NCBI RefSeq assembly: GCF_900167105.1
Contig: NZ_FUXE01000001.1
Span: 56,070-120,069, forward strand
Reading direction: 5' to 3'
DNA length: 64,000 bases
Origin: Porphyromonas circumdentaria
GTDB taxonomy: Bacteria; Bacteroidota; Bacteroidia; Bacteroidales; Porphyromonadaceae
Shown: positions 18,226-26,714 of the stretch, one piece after another
How the letters are laid out: every line of letters starts with the position of its first letter
Numbering within the stretch: position 1 is the stretch's first letter
Translations under genes and position numbers: made by a program
Notes under the pieces: model-generated
What the model saw: only the letters and a program-made list of their open reading frames with translations
What the model was told of the DNA's origin: nothing
Databases searched by the model: none

Positions 18226-18600
18226 TTAGTATAGGTTGTATGTAGAGTGCTTAAAGTGGCAGATGTATTTTAATGAATCTTCTTCAGGAAGGTACCAGAC
18301 AGTCAGCATACTATCTATGCGGTTAGTTTGCCAGGTATATTCCCAAACTTCGACCGAGCGTAGAGAACGAATTGAGTCTGGAAAGGATTCTAAAACAAGT
18401 GTTCTAAACTCATCATACTCTTCTGTGATAAGATATTGTTGTTTCTCTTTGGGCGTACCATACAAAGAAGAAAGTACCTCGATGCGAAAAGATGCAGAAG
18501 GAGAATCCATCTTTCCAGATATTTGTTCGGTATGATTTTGACATCCAATAAAGAAGAGCGTAGACATTAAGCTACTAATCCAAGTCGCACTCCGCACCAT
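18226..18600 (-). CDS. Small lipoprotein of unknown function
   Basis: 124 residues with a signal peptide and lipobox FFIGC (Cys20). The mature domain is about 100 residues, with alternating strands (SFRIEVLSSLYGTP, RSVEVWEYTWQTNRID and SMLTVWYLPEED). No family is recognised. It lies 12 bases upstream of the next lipoprotein gene on the same strand, so the two are very likely co-transcribed. Their position downstream of a truncated Rhs N-terminus suggests immunity-type cargo, unproven. Confidence 0.5.
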   Translation of the reverse strand: MVRSATWISSLMSTLFFIGCQNHTEQISGKMDSPSASFRIEVLSSLYGTPKEKQQYLITEEYDEFRTLVLESFPDSIRSLRSVEVWEYTWQTNRIDSMLTVWYLPEEDSLKYICHFKHSTYNLY

Positions 18601-18618
18601 ATTTTAGAGTATTTATCC

Positions 18619-19104
18619 TTATGCAATCCAATCCATATGATGTCCTCTAATAAACTCATATGAATCATTTGTTCCCTTTGGGTCAATGTTTGAAAAGGAG
18701 ATAAGAAAGGGGGTAAAACCTCCCCATGTGATTATCTCATAGCTCCAAAAGATAAATTTTCCCAACTGAAGCCTTTGGGGAGACTGTTGCTCGTAGTCGT
18801 TGAGTATTCTGTCCAGTCGCTCTCCTCTATAATATCGACAATATATGAATACTAAGATAGGCAATATCAGCAGTATGGCATATAGCCATGAGGCAGGCTC
18901 GTTCTTAGATTTTATTGGAAGGTATTGTAGGATACGACATCCTGTGTAAAACTCAACGATATAGACTATCGTTAGTAGATTAAAAAGAGAACAGAGAGAG
19001 ACGATAAATAAAGAATCGGATAATATCCCTCTAGGGCAATCCTCCCCACTATTCTTACGAACATAGTGTTCAGTCCAATATACTATATCACGATTCATAA
19101 GCAT
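18619..19104 (-). CDS. Membrane protein of unknown function in the Rhs region
   Basis: 161 residues. Two clear hydrophobic segments lie at about 30-55 (LFIVSLCSLFNLLTIVYIVEF) and 72-90 (YAILLILPILVFIYCRYY). A polar C-terminal half includes a third, weaker segment near 118-140. It overlaps the upstream membrane-protein gene by 10 bases, a sign of translational coupling. An alternative start two codons in (MNRDIVYW) is possible. The function is not recognised. Paired small membrane proteins next to polymorphic toxins are often immunity factors against membrane-acting tips. Confidence 0.5.
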   Translation of the reverse strand: MLMNRDIVYWTEHYVRKNSGEDCPRGILSDSLFIVSLCSLFNLLTIVYIVEFYTGCRILQYLPIKSKNEPASWLYAILLILPILVFIYCRYYRGERLDRILNDYEQQSPQRLQLGKFIFWSYEIITWGGFTPFLISFSNIDPKGTNDSYEFIRGHHMDWIA

Positions 19105-19520
19105 TCCTTGAGTGGATTTACTAAAACGTATGCTATGAGGATAGAAGTTATCAGTCCTATAATGGAGAGGAGCATATAGTAGGCAAATAACTTCCCTTTA
19201 TGTGAAGTCTCCTTAGTCAGTTCTCTCTCTTTCCTTTTAATCTTGCTTAGGCAATATAGATTGAATATAACTGGTACCATCAGAAATTGAAGAAAAAACT
19301 TAAGCAAAGAATCCATCGGTTTTATTGCTATAAACTGTAGATTTTGAAAAAGTAAGATAGGAGTATCCCAAAGGATATGAAACGATATAAGAAGCCCCAA
19401 AATGTTTAGAGCATTCCCCATAGACATGAAGACTACAGATATCCATTGATAGTCTTTAGGGTTGTCTTTCTTGATACTACATAGAGCATCATGCAAGATT
19501 TTCCAATACATCAGAATCAT
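19095..19520 (-). CDS. Polytopic membrane protein of unknown function
   Basis: 141 residues with about four hydrophobic segments: 28-50 (VFMSMGNALNILGLLISFHI), 55-65, 72-92 and 110-135. A basic loop (SKIKRKERELTKETSHKGK) lies between the last two. Its ATG overlaps the stop of the Rhs N-terminal remnant (19517-19520), and its end overlaps the next gene. The three open frames therefore look like one translated unit. No family is recognised. Confidence 0.5.
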   Translation of the reverse strand: MILMYWKILHDALCSIKKDNPKDYQWISVVFMSMGNALNILGLLISFHILWDTPILLFQNLQFIAIKPMDSLLKFFLQFLMVPVIFNLYCLSKIKRKERELTKETSHKGKLFAYYMLLSIIGLITSILIAYVLVNPLKECL

Positions 19521-19729
19521 TTAACTCCTTCCCCCTCCCCAAAAAAAGTATTCACTTGATAATTCTTGAGAGGTAATATAGTCTGTATGTTGTCAAACAA
19601 AAGTGCACTGCTACCAAGGTAAGGAATATAGTCAGCAGGATCTATGTAGGGATGGAATGGGTTGCTGGAACCTGAAATATGAAAGTCCAGACCAACAACA
19701 GGAATCATATGACTGCTGACCAGTAACAT
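19517..19729 (-). pseudogene. Remnant of an Rhs/PAAR-like N-terminus
   Basis: 70 codons. The first 40 repeat the N-terminus of the full-length Rhs protein starting at 25546: both begin MLLVSSHMI and share NPFHPYI and DPADYIP(Y/F)LGS. After that the sequence diverges and stops. It is a third copy of the Rhs leader whose body was deleted. This shows that the array once held, or recombined with, another Rhs gene. The region 19730-19807 after it is non-coding. Confidence 0.7.
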
Positions 19730-19807
19730 TAAACATAAATAGAAATTATTGCAGAGTATATAAGGTCGAAGGTCTCCTCAAAAGATTATAAGATTTCCAT
19801 ATATCAA

Positions 19808-20416
19808 TCACCACGGTAACAAATCCCCAATTTTATCAAACTCCCTATAAGTGATGCCATAAATCTTCACCATATCCTCTATAGACGTCATAATCTGTGG
19901 AGAAAAAGAAACAATGGTATTTCCCGCTTGTGGTGCAAAAAAACAACACAAAATAGGTGCATACCCTCGTAGTAGAAGTTGATTAATAGCAATGACATTT
20001 ATTGTGCCCTTTTTATCATCAAATAGGTCTAAAAGTAATGGTATAGGAGGAGAGATAATTTGTTTGTTTTTTTTTAATCTAAGGAGTATCGCTCTCTTCT
20101 TTTCCCATAAAGAAAATGCGGTGTAATCTGAAAATAACTCATCAAAAATTTCTACTGGAATACCTATGCAAGACTTTGAAAACACCATTTTTTGCGATGT
20201 CTTTCTCAAAGAAGCATCCCAAAAAACATACTTCTCAGATATGCTATCCAATACTTTTTCTGCTTTCTTTGTGACAAAACCATATGGACCATACCCATCA
20301 ACTATATCATATTGATAACATAAGCAGTATGGCTCAGCTTGTATTTTCTCCTTTGAACTAAATAAATTATAGTCTTTTGGGAAAGCAAACTTGATAACAC
20401 CCTCCATTACTTCCAT
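19808..20416 (-). CDS. Putative immunity protein of the orphan Rhs tip at 20407-20895
   Basis: 202 residues, of no recognised family. The ATG at 20416 overlaps the last codons of the upstream toxin tip (stop at 20407-20409) in another frame, the usual toxin-immunity coupling. The protein is soluble and mixed alpha/beta. It contains YCLCYQYDIVDGYGPYGF, SKSCIGIPVEIFDELFSDY and a C-terminal IYGITYREFDKIGDLLPW. Assignment as immunity rests on position and overlap. If so, it should bind and neutralise the tip ending HHEGGHVHSVN. Confidence 0.6.
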   Translation of the reverse strand: MEVMEGVIKFAFPKDYNLFSSKEKIQAEPYCLCYQYDIVDGYGPYGFVTKKAEKVLDSISEKYVFWDASLRKTSQKMVFSKSCIGIPVEIFDELFSDYTAFSLWEKKRAILLRLKKNKQIISPPIPLLLDLFDDKKGTINVIAINQLLLRGYAPILCCFFAPQAGNTIVSFSPQIMTSIEDMVKIYGITYREFDKIGDLLPW

Positions 20417-20895
20417 ATAAAAACAATCTCTTCTCCAGCGTTATTTACAGAGTGGACATGCCCTCCTTCATGGTGTTTAGGGACTCCAGGTAGCCCTGCA
20501 TCGGGATGACCATCAGGATGTTCCATCCAATAATTTTTCCCTTTAGGATTTCTTGCACCTAAGCTTTCTGCTTTTCTAGATCTCATCTCTCCCCATTTTT
20601 TACCTCGACTACTTTCATTTAATTCATTTATATCAATACGTTCTCCTCCTTTTGATTGCCTTGGAGCTTTCGCGTGATCTTTTGCCTTTTGAATAGCCTT
20701 TTTACGACTTCCAACTTTGACAACCTTATAGTCCAGCCCCCAGGGATCAATCCACCAGTTACTATCGTGAGTATATGCGTAAAGGGTAGGATTATTCCCT
20801 GCGAGTCTAATTGGGTCTTGCGAGATGTAATTTGAGTAGTAGCGGAATCTGTTATAGTGTAGCCCTGTCTCCTCGTCCTCGTATTGCCCTTGGAT
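20407..20895 (-). CDS. Orphan Rhs core end plus toxin tip (displaced CT module)
   Basis: Directly after the TAA of the upstream immunity gene the same frame reads QGQYEDEETGLHYNRFRYYS, the hyperconserved Rhs core end. It continues through DPIRLAGNNPTLYAYTHDSN and IDPWGLD to a novel C-terminal domain of about 105 residues ending at 20407. The tip contains GSRKKAIQKAKDH and a His-rich end, WMEHPDGHPDAGLPGVP then HHEGGHVHSVNNAGEE, possibly a metal-binding nuclease site. The family is not recognised. There is no start codon, so it is silent as it stands, and it could be brought into expression by recombination at the Rhs core. Compared with the sister module at 26136 it lacks a PHTG stretch after RYYS. 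Confidence 0.8.
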   Translation of the reverse strand: MQGQYEDEETGLHYNRFRYYSNYISQDPIRLAGNNPTLYAYTHDSNWWIDPWGLDYKVVKVGSRKKAIQKAKDHAKAPRQSKGGERIDINELNESSRGKKWGEMRSRKAESLGARNPKGKNYWMEHPDGHPDAGLPGVPKHHEGGHVHSVNNAGEEIVFIWK

Positions 20896-21276
20896 TTAGT
20901 AGAACTCAATTTTACAATCTGATAGAGCATATATTCTACCGTCCGAAAGTTCTATATTATTTTCAGAGATTTTACCTGTCAATAAACCTAACTGCTCTGC
21001 CCCTTGTTCTATTTGTTTCCGCCACCCCTCAATATCTCCTTTATAAGATAATCCGTGAAATAATTCATTGGTCGGTAGCCTTAGTTTGCAATTTTCCGAT
21101 ATTACTCCTCCACTTTGAGCTATTTCAAACAAAGAAGTTACTTTATCAAATAATGATTGCTTCTTAACAGCTCGGCTACTTTTTGTAAAAAAATCCTCTC
21201 CGTCATCAGAAATATATAGGTGTTCTCTTCCCTCTACTTTTATTGTTCCTGGAATATGTCTATTAATTGTACTCAT
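20896..21276 (-). CDS. Putative immunity protein for the REase-type Rhs toxin (left copy)
   Basis: 126 residues. The ATG at 21276 is 2 bases from the ancestral stop of the Rhs toxin (21279-21281), as expected for a cognate immunity gene. Its last 45 residues (from IEGWRKQIEQGAEQLGLLTG to CKIEFY) are almost identical to the immunity protein at 26715-27050, while the N-terminal 75 residues differ. No family is recognised. The stop is followed in frame by the displaced Rhs core of 20407-20895. Confidence 0.65.
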   Translation of the reverse strand: MSTINRHIPGTIKVEGREHLYISDDGEDFFTKSSRAVKKQSLFDKVTSLFEIAQSGGVISENCKLRLPTNELFHGLSYKGDIEGWRKQIEQGAEQLGLLTGKISENNIELSDGRIYALSDCKIEFY

Positions 21277-21307
21277 TATTATGGTGTTATATTAATCTTT
21301 ACATTAC

Positions 21308-24300
21308 TTAATCCTGCATCTTGGAAGATTTTTGTGTAATGTGTTGCCAAATCTTGGCTATTTGTATGATAAATAACCTCGTCAAAAGCATTCGAGTATT
21401 TTTGAGCTTGTGAAAGCATTTTTTGTTGTTCTGCAATAGCGAACGGTTTATTCCTATTTTACTATTGGGGTTTCGTATTGATTTAGACCAATCTTTTACA
21501 TATTTGGCTTCTATTGCTACATTCTTACCGTTTATATCTACAACGTGGTCAGCTATTCCATTAACTTGTTTTCCTCCAATCATCGCTCTATATTCCCTTT
21601 GTGATTGAGGTAATTTTCCTCCATACATATCTTGGATTTGTTGTTCATATTTACGAGCTTTTGAAGTTGCTTTACCACAATCCAATCCAAATGGGTCAAT
21701 TTCCGTATTGCTGTCAAAAACATCCCCATACAAGGTCGGGTTTCCGCCAGCCAGTCCTATCGGGTCTTGACTGATATAGTTTCCTGTACTTGGGTCGTAA
21801 TATCTGTAGCGGTTGTAGGCGAGCCCAGTCTCCGTATCGAGGTACTGCCCTTGGTAGAGGAAGGGGATGAAGCCCGCCTCTCCGACCTCTGAGCGTGTCC
21901 GCCCATAGATGTCAAGCAGGCAATCCCATACGACCTCTCCCTTGCTGTCGAGAGCTTGTATGGGCGTGCCGAGGTAGTCCTGCACAATGGTGTAGCTATC
22001 CTTTTCTGTGAGCTTGGCCACAGGGGTATAGCTACTGCCATCGTAAACCCAAGTCACGAGGTTCGTGTGCAGCTCCTCTCTATCGTAACTTGTCCGCCCA
22101 AGCTCATCGGTCAGCACTCGCGGCTTGTCCTGTCTGCTATAGCTCCACTCGTGTAGCAGCACATTACCATCCCAAGCATAGCGATAGCAGGTATCTTGCG
22201 TCTCTTTGAGCGTACGACGCCCCAAGGCATCATATTCGAAGCGAATACAATGCCCCTCAGCAGTACGCACACTCTTGAGCATACCATTGCCATACCACTC
22301 GTAAGCTGTGTCGCCCTCTTGCCAGCTGTAATGCTTTTGTAGCTCCTCAGGGCTTGGCTTAGTGCGCGTAAATAGCTTGTCTAACCAATCCTTAGGCTCT
22401 GGACGAACTGGTGGCTCTAAAATGTTACGAGGACTCTTGAGAATAAGATTTCCCTCACCATCATAACGATAGTAATATTCTTTATCCTTGAGTAGTCTTC
22501 CGCCTCTATCATAAACTCTGTCCTTCCGCTCCTTATCTCGGTAGATATTACCAATGATGTCCGGGGCTTTGAACAAACGCTCATATACTCCGCAAGAAGA
22601 GTAGTTCAGATTGCCTACTTTGTCGTAGTCAAAGAGTATAGGATCAGCGAGTAGGTGAGACTTTAGTGAGATAAGCTTGTTGTTAATCCCCCAGCTAAAG
22701 AGACGATGTCCTCTCTGCTCCTTGCCTTTGTAGACAAAGCGTCCTGACATAGAGCCATAGGCATCATACTGCGTTTTGATGAAGAGGTCTCCTGTTGCAA
22801 AGCGTTCAATTTCTCTACCTGCCTGGTCATAGCAGATGCGGCTCTCCCATAGAGAGCCATCCTCCTTATCTGCTTGTAGTTGTTCTACGAGACCGGTGCT
22901 GTTGTAGTCAAACCTTTGTTCAGCCCCCAAAGAACTGCGTACCTGAGTACGTTCTCCAAAGAGATTGTAGTTTGATTCAACCTTGATACCATCCTCAGGA
23001 GTGCCCTCTGCTGGGAACTGCTGCTCTGTACGGATACGCCCCAGTGTATCTCGCTCAAAGGTGATTTTACTATGGGCATTGTATGCCCCACTCAATTGTC
23101 CTCTCTTATCGTAGGAGAATGCTTCCCAAGAGCCATCAGAGTAGTCGGCACGGCTAATCCGACCAAAAGCGTCTCGCTCATAGGTTGTCTGTTGCTTGTT
23201 GGGACGCACTACTTGTGTGACTTCACCTGCCTGATTATAGACGAACTGCCGTTCTATATCATCAAAGCCAATTTCTTTGATGATTTGACCTGCTTTGTTG
23301 CGTTGAAAGCGATAGAGATGTCCTTTTTCATTCGTAAGAGCTGTAAGTTGCTCCATAGGGTCATAAACGAAATGAACCCTTTCACCACGCTCTTCGCGTT
23401 CCTTGAGGCTGCCCATAGAAGTGTAACGCATCTTGACGTGTCGCTCCTTATCCTTAACCTCGGTAATGTTGTCATAAGCATCATATTTGAGGTCTATCAC
23501 ATTACCATCGGAGCGATAGATACGCCTTACTCTATCTAAGAGGTCGTACTCAAAGCTATCGGCAGGATGGAGTGGGCGGGCTTCGCTGAGCATACGCCCT
23601 CGGTAGTCGTAAGACCAGCTCTGTTGCTCTTGTTCCCCCACTTTATAGGAGATGAGATTACCCATCTCATCATAAGTTAGGGCAATAGAGCGGTCGCCCT
23701 TATTGATACCGATAAGCTCCCCTTGTCCACCATAGTGAAGGATAGTAAGCGAGCCGTCGGCATCCAAAATACGATTGACCCGATGAGCATATTGCTCGGA
23801 CTTATCGTAGATGAATAGACGCTTAGCCCCACTTGGGTCAATACTTATAACAAGTCGGTCCTGCTCATCGAAGATTTGATAAGCATAACTCCCATCGGGA
23901 TAACTAACCCCTATTTGATTTCCTCGATCATCGTAATGCCAGCCCCAAATACGCCCCTCGGGGTCTATCTCTCGATAGAGTTCCATCGACTCGGTATAGT
24001 CATAACGAGTGGTATTGCCCAAGGGGTCGATAATTGAGCGAACTAGCTGGTTGCTGTCGTAGTTGTATCGAGTCTCCGCTCCATTGGCATCTCTGACAAT
24101 GTTGTAGCCCTCGGCGGGGAAGTAGTTAATCCAGCCCTCTTGGCTCCCGTCCTTACCCCAAGTATGCCTGCAGCGTCCTTGTGCATCGTACTCCCAGTAG
24201 AAAGTATCGCCATTGCGGTCGGTCTTTTCGACCATACGATGCTCTTCATAACGGATATGTGTCGTTTGCCCTAGAGCATCTGTGATGCCGATCATATTGC

Positions 24301-25546
24301 TGTCGGCATCGTAGCTATAGCGAACCAAGCATTCACTATCTCCATTCGGGTAGAAAAGGTAGATGCTCTCGATGAGGTCGTGGGCGGAGTTCTGGAAAAC
24401 AAATTTTCGTCCTACGGCATCTACCATAGTCCGCAAGCGAGACTCAGTGTAGTCTAAGCGGATGCACTGACCATCGTCATTGCTAAGGCTGGCCAAACGA
24501 TAGCAATCATAACCCTTGTATATATCTTGGTAGGTAAAGTCATAGCGAAGTCTCTCTCGATGCTCATAGCTACTATACCCAAGTTCATTTCTGGAGAGTG
24601 TGATGCGTTCTGTTCGATCAAAGAAACTTTCACCTACAGCGAGCATAGGAAAAGTTGCAATACGACCATCACCTAGACGCAGTACGATAATCTCGTCTTC
24701 GGGGAGAATGATTACACTGCGGTCGTAGTTGCAGTGTACTCCTCGTCCTAAAGGTCCTATATAATCAGAATCAGAGTAGTAGACACGCTCCCAAGATAGC
24801 GGTAGGAGCGATGGAAAGGAGAAGTCTATTCCTTCATAAACGACTACTCCATTGACCAAGTTTACTGGTTCAAAGCCGTGCTTACAGAGCCAGTCTCCTA
24901 AAGACTTTGTTTTGGGAATTTTGCTCCCAAGATTACTCTTAAGAACTTTGTGATTAAAGGAGGTCAATGCTTTCTTAGCCCCTTTTTTCAAAGCTTTGAA
25001 TAGTGCAGGAGCAAAACTCAGGAGAGTACTAAAGCACATACTCGTAGCCAGACCTTTTAACACTCCACCCCAGTCGGGGATGTATGGACCTCCTAAAACA
25101 ACAGGAGCCCCTGTTGGGATGGGAAGAGAGTATGAGGTGGGGGCAAAAAGTGAGGGAGTAAACTTAAGTTTCTTCTTCGGCGAAAAGGCAGCCGAGAGCG
25201 GAATACCCACATCGTTACAGGTCATCAGCATATGACCCTTAGGACAAAGGCGTGTCTCGTCGGCAAAGGTATGCTCCGAGGAGTAGAAATTCATACTCTC
25301 ATGACCGATGACGGGCATCATCACAAAAGGACCAAAGAGTGGGATGTGCTGGAAAGTAAGCAAGACGCCACTTGTGTCTGATACACCACGTTTCAGACCA
25401 TTGATATGAACATCGCTACCTAAGAACGGAATATAGTCAGCAGGATCTATGACCAGCCCAATGTAGGGATGGAATGGGTTGCCGGACGCTGCAAGATGCA
25501 GGTCCAGACCAACTACCAGAATCATATGACTGCTGACTAAGAGCAT
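21308..25546 (-). CDS. Full-length PAAR-like/Rhs polymorphic toxin with frameshifted REase tip
   Basis: 1412 residues. The N-terminal part (about 1-160: MLLVSSHMI, NPFHPYIG, GHMLMTCNDVGIPL) matches the PAAR-like region of Bacteroidetes type VI effectors. A hydrophobic stretch follows at about 165-190. A DUF6531-style start (VNLVNGVVVYEGIDFSFPSL) precedes about 950 residues of YD/Rhs repeats (for example YDADSNMIGITDALGQTTHI), ending at the core signature DPIGLAGGNPTLYG and IDPFGLDC (about 1285). The remaining about 120 residues are the toxin tip. It has a PD-(D/E)xK-like pattern (ADHVVDINGKNVAIEAKYVK, a restriction-endonuclease fold). One T is missing at about 21451 relative to the paralogue near 27230, shifting the last about 45 codons out of frame, so this tip is probably inactive. 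The Rhs shell should encapsulate the tip. No secretion genes are nearby. Confidence 0.9.
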   Translation of the reverse strand: MLLVSSHMILVVGLDLHLAASGNPFHPYIGLVIDPADYIPFLGSDVHINGLKRGVSDTSGVLLTFQHIPLFGPFVMMPVIGHESMNFYSSEHTFADETRLCPKGHMLMTCNDVGIPLSAAFSPKKKLKFTPSLFAPTSYSLPIPTGAPVVLGGPYIPDWGGVLKGLATSMCFSTLLSFAPALFKALKKGAKKALTSFNHKVLKSNLGSKIPKTKSLGDWLCKHGFEPVNLVNGVVVYEGIDFSFPSLLPLSWERVYYSDSDYIGPLGRGVHCNYDRSVIILPEDEIIVLRLGDGRIATFPMLAVGESFFDRTERITLSRNELGYSSYEHRERLRYDFTYQDIYKGYDCYRLASLSNDDGQCIRLDYTESRLRTMVDAVGRKFVFQNSAHDLIESIYLFYPNGDSECLVRYSYDADSNMIGITDALGQTTHIRYEEHRMVEKTDRNGDTFYWEYDAQGRCRHTWGKDGSQEGWINYFPAEGYNIVRDANGAETRYNYDSNQLVRSIIDPLGNTTRYDYTESMELYREIDPEGRIWGWHYDDRGNQIGVSYPDGSYAYQIFDEQDRLVISIDPSGAKRLFIYDKSEQYAHRVNRILDADGSLTILHYGGQGELIGINKGDRSIALTYDEMGNLISYKVGEQEQQSWSYDYRGRMLSEARPLHPADSFEYDLLDRVRRIYRSDGNVIDLKYDAYDNITEVKDKERHVKMRYTSMGSLKEREERGERVHFVYDPMEQLTALTNEKGHLYRFQRNKAGQIIKEIGFDDIERQFVYNQAGEVTQVVRPNKQQTTYERDAFGRISRADYSDGSWEAFSYDKRGQLSGAYNAHSKITFERDTLGRIRTEQQFPAEGTPEDGIKVESNYNLFGERTQVRSSLGAEQRFDYNSTGLVEQLQADKEDGSLWESRICYDQAGREIERFATGDLFIKTQYDAYGSMSGRFVYKGKEQRGHRLFSWGINNKLISLKSHLLADPILFDYDKVGNLNYSSCGVYERLFKAPDIIGNIYRDKERKDRVYDRGGRLLKDKEYYYRYDGEGNLILKSPRNILEPPVRPEPKDWLDKLFTRTKPSPEELQKHYSWQEGDTAYEWYGNGMLKSVRTAEGHCIRFEYDALGRRTLKETQDTCYRYAWDGNVLLHEWSYSRQDKPRVLTDELGRTSYDREELHTNLVTWVYDGSSYTPVAKLTEKDSYTIVQDYLGTPIQALDSKGEVVWDCLLDIYGRTRSEVGEAGFIPFLYQGQYLDTETGLAYNRYRYYDPSTGNYISQDPIGLAGGNPTLYGDVFDSNTEIDPFGLDCGKATSKARKYEQQIQDMYGGKLPQSQREYRAMIGGKQVNGIADHVVDINGKNVAIEAKYVKDWSKSIRNPNSKIGINRSLLQNNKKCFHKLKNTRMLLTRLFIIQIAKIWQHITQKSSKMQD

Positions 25547-25690
25547 TGTGACTAGTGTGGATGTTAATTAGGGATATGTTGAGCTGACTCTATCCTACGA
25601 ATGGCTTCCCTCCAACGATAAAATTACCACAATCCCCCAATATTTCTTTCATTGGGAATACTGATGCCATTCTATATCTTTGATCATACT

Positions 25691-26128
25691 TCACCATTCC
25701 GCAAAGTTCTCCTCAATAAATTCATCAAAAGAGTTAGAGACTACCTGTCGCTTTTCAGTATCATAATCAAATAACACTACTTGTCCATTAGAAATTATAG
25801 CAATCGGATTACCAGCCCCATCATCGGCAATCACAAAACTTTCATTAAGTTCTACAGAAAGAGTTGTGTTAAAAAAAAGATTGCGTGCTTTAATGGTTAA
25901 ATCGACTATTGTCTCATTACCTATTGAAGTTCCATTTGAAAAGGCATGAATAGCTATTCCAGCATAAGCTCCCCCAAAATTTTGAATAAACTCCTTATAG
26001 TCCTTATCCATCACAACACCGAGTTTTTTTTCTGCATCTGCAATTTGCTCATCAGTCGCTGGTTCTCCGAGCAAAGTTGGGTTCTTTCCAAAGAAAGCAA
26101 CTAACCTATTCATCAGTTCTTGTTTCAT
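25691..26128 (-). CDS. SUKH (SMI1/KNR4)-family immunity protein
   Basis: 145 residues. The pattern GEPATDEQIADAEKKLGVVM, DKDYKEFIQNFGG, then FVIADDGAGNPIAI and SFDEFIEENFAEW is the SMI1/KNR4 (SUKH-1) signature. SUKH proteins are the commonest immunity proteins for nuclease toxins of the HNH/Endo VII type. It starts 7 bases after the stop of the orphan LHH-type nuclease tip (26136), so it is its likely antidote. The gene keeps full length and intact motifs. A 144-base gap separates it from the start of the full-length rhs gene. Confidence 0.85.
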   Translation of the reverse strand: MKQELMNRLVAFFGKNPTLLGEPATDEQIADAEKKLGVVMDKDYKEFIQNFGGAYAGIAIHAFSNGTSIGNETIVDLTIKARNLFFNTTLSVELNESFVIADDGAGNPIAIISNGQVVLFDYDTEKRQVVSNSFDEFIEENFAEW

Positions 26129-26135
26129 TATCTAC

Positions 26136-26714
26136 TTAATTACATTCTATTCTTATACCTCTTGCTTTTAGTTCAGCTTCTGCTTGACTTTTCCAATACT
26201 CTTGCTTCCATCTATTGAATTCAATTCTTTCATCAGATGTTAACCCTATTCCCTTCTTTTTCCCAAATGGGTGCTGTCCTGGATTTGTGTGTAGCTTATC
26301 GTGATGTTTGGCAGGCATTGCAATTAACTCTCCATTAGGGTTTTGCCTGTAATGATGTAACACAATTGTATTTCCTTGTTTATCCACACCTGACAATCCG
26401 AACCCTTTGCCATTGAGAGCATTATTATTAGCATGATAGAGAGCCTTTAATTGGTCATCACTCAAATGACACAATCTAGTATATCCACTGACTTGGTGGG
26501 TTTGTCCGCTACTACTTGTAAAAACAATAAGATTCGAGCTTAACCCCCATGGGTCAATCCACCAGTTGCTGTCGTGGGTATACGCGTAAAGGGTAGGGTT
26601 ATTGCCTTCGAGTCTAATTGGGTCTTGCGCGATGTAGTTTCCCGTATGAGGCGAGTAGTAGCGGAATCTATTGTAGTATAGCCCTGTTTCCTCGTCCTCG
26701 TATTGCCCTTGGAT
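26136..26714 (-). CDS. Orphan Rhs core end plus LHH-type HNH nuclease tip
   Basis: The frame opens directly behind the TAA of the immunity gene (26715-26717) with QGQYEDEETGLYYNRFRYYS, then PHTGNYIAQDPIRLEGNNPT and IDPWGLSS, the Rhs core end. The tip that follows (about 130 residues) contains GLSGVDKQGNTIVLHHYRQN, PNGELIAMPAKHHDKLH and QHPFGKKKG. This pattern fits the LHH/SHH group of HNH/Endo VII nuclease toxins. No start codon is present apart from an internal TTG, so the module is displaced and silent unless recombined onto a core. The SUKH gene downstream fits as immunity. Confidence 0.82.
   Translation of the reverse strand: MQGQYEDEETGLYYNRFRYYSPHTGNYIAQDPIRLEGNNPTLYAYTHDSNWWIDPWGLSSNLIVFTSSSGQTHQVSGYTRLCHLSDDQLKALYHANNNALNGKGFGLSGVDKQGNTIVLHHYRQNPNGELIAMPAKHHDKLHTNPGQHPFGKKKGIGLTSDERIEFNRWKQEYWKSQAEAELKARGIRIECN

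Noticed and set aside
17668-19520. Type VI secretion genes
   Set aside because: The membrane proteins and lipoproteins here do not resemble Tss components, and no VipA/B, Hcp or VgrG sequence was seen in the window.
20628-20930. Minus-strand open frame of 100 codons rich in Arg, Ser and Thr
   Set aside because: It is an alternative frame of the orphan Rhs core and tip; the frame with the Rhs signature is at 20407-20895.
21956-22156. Plus-strand frames opposite the Rhs genes (also 27619-27930 and 23072-23539)
   Set aside because: They mirror conserved Rhs coding sequence on the minus strand and show no independent protein features.
26136-26474. A separate small gene starting at TTG 26474
   Set aside because: The frame is continuous with the Rhs core upstream to 26714, so the apparent start is only an internal TTG within the displaced module.
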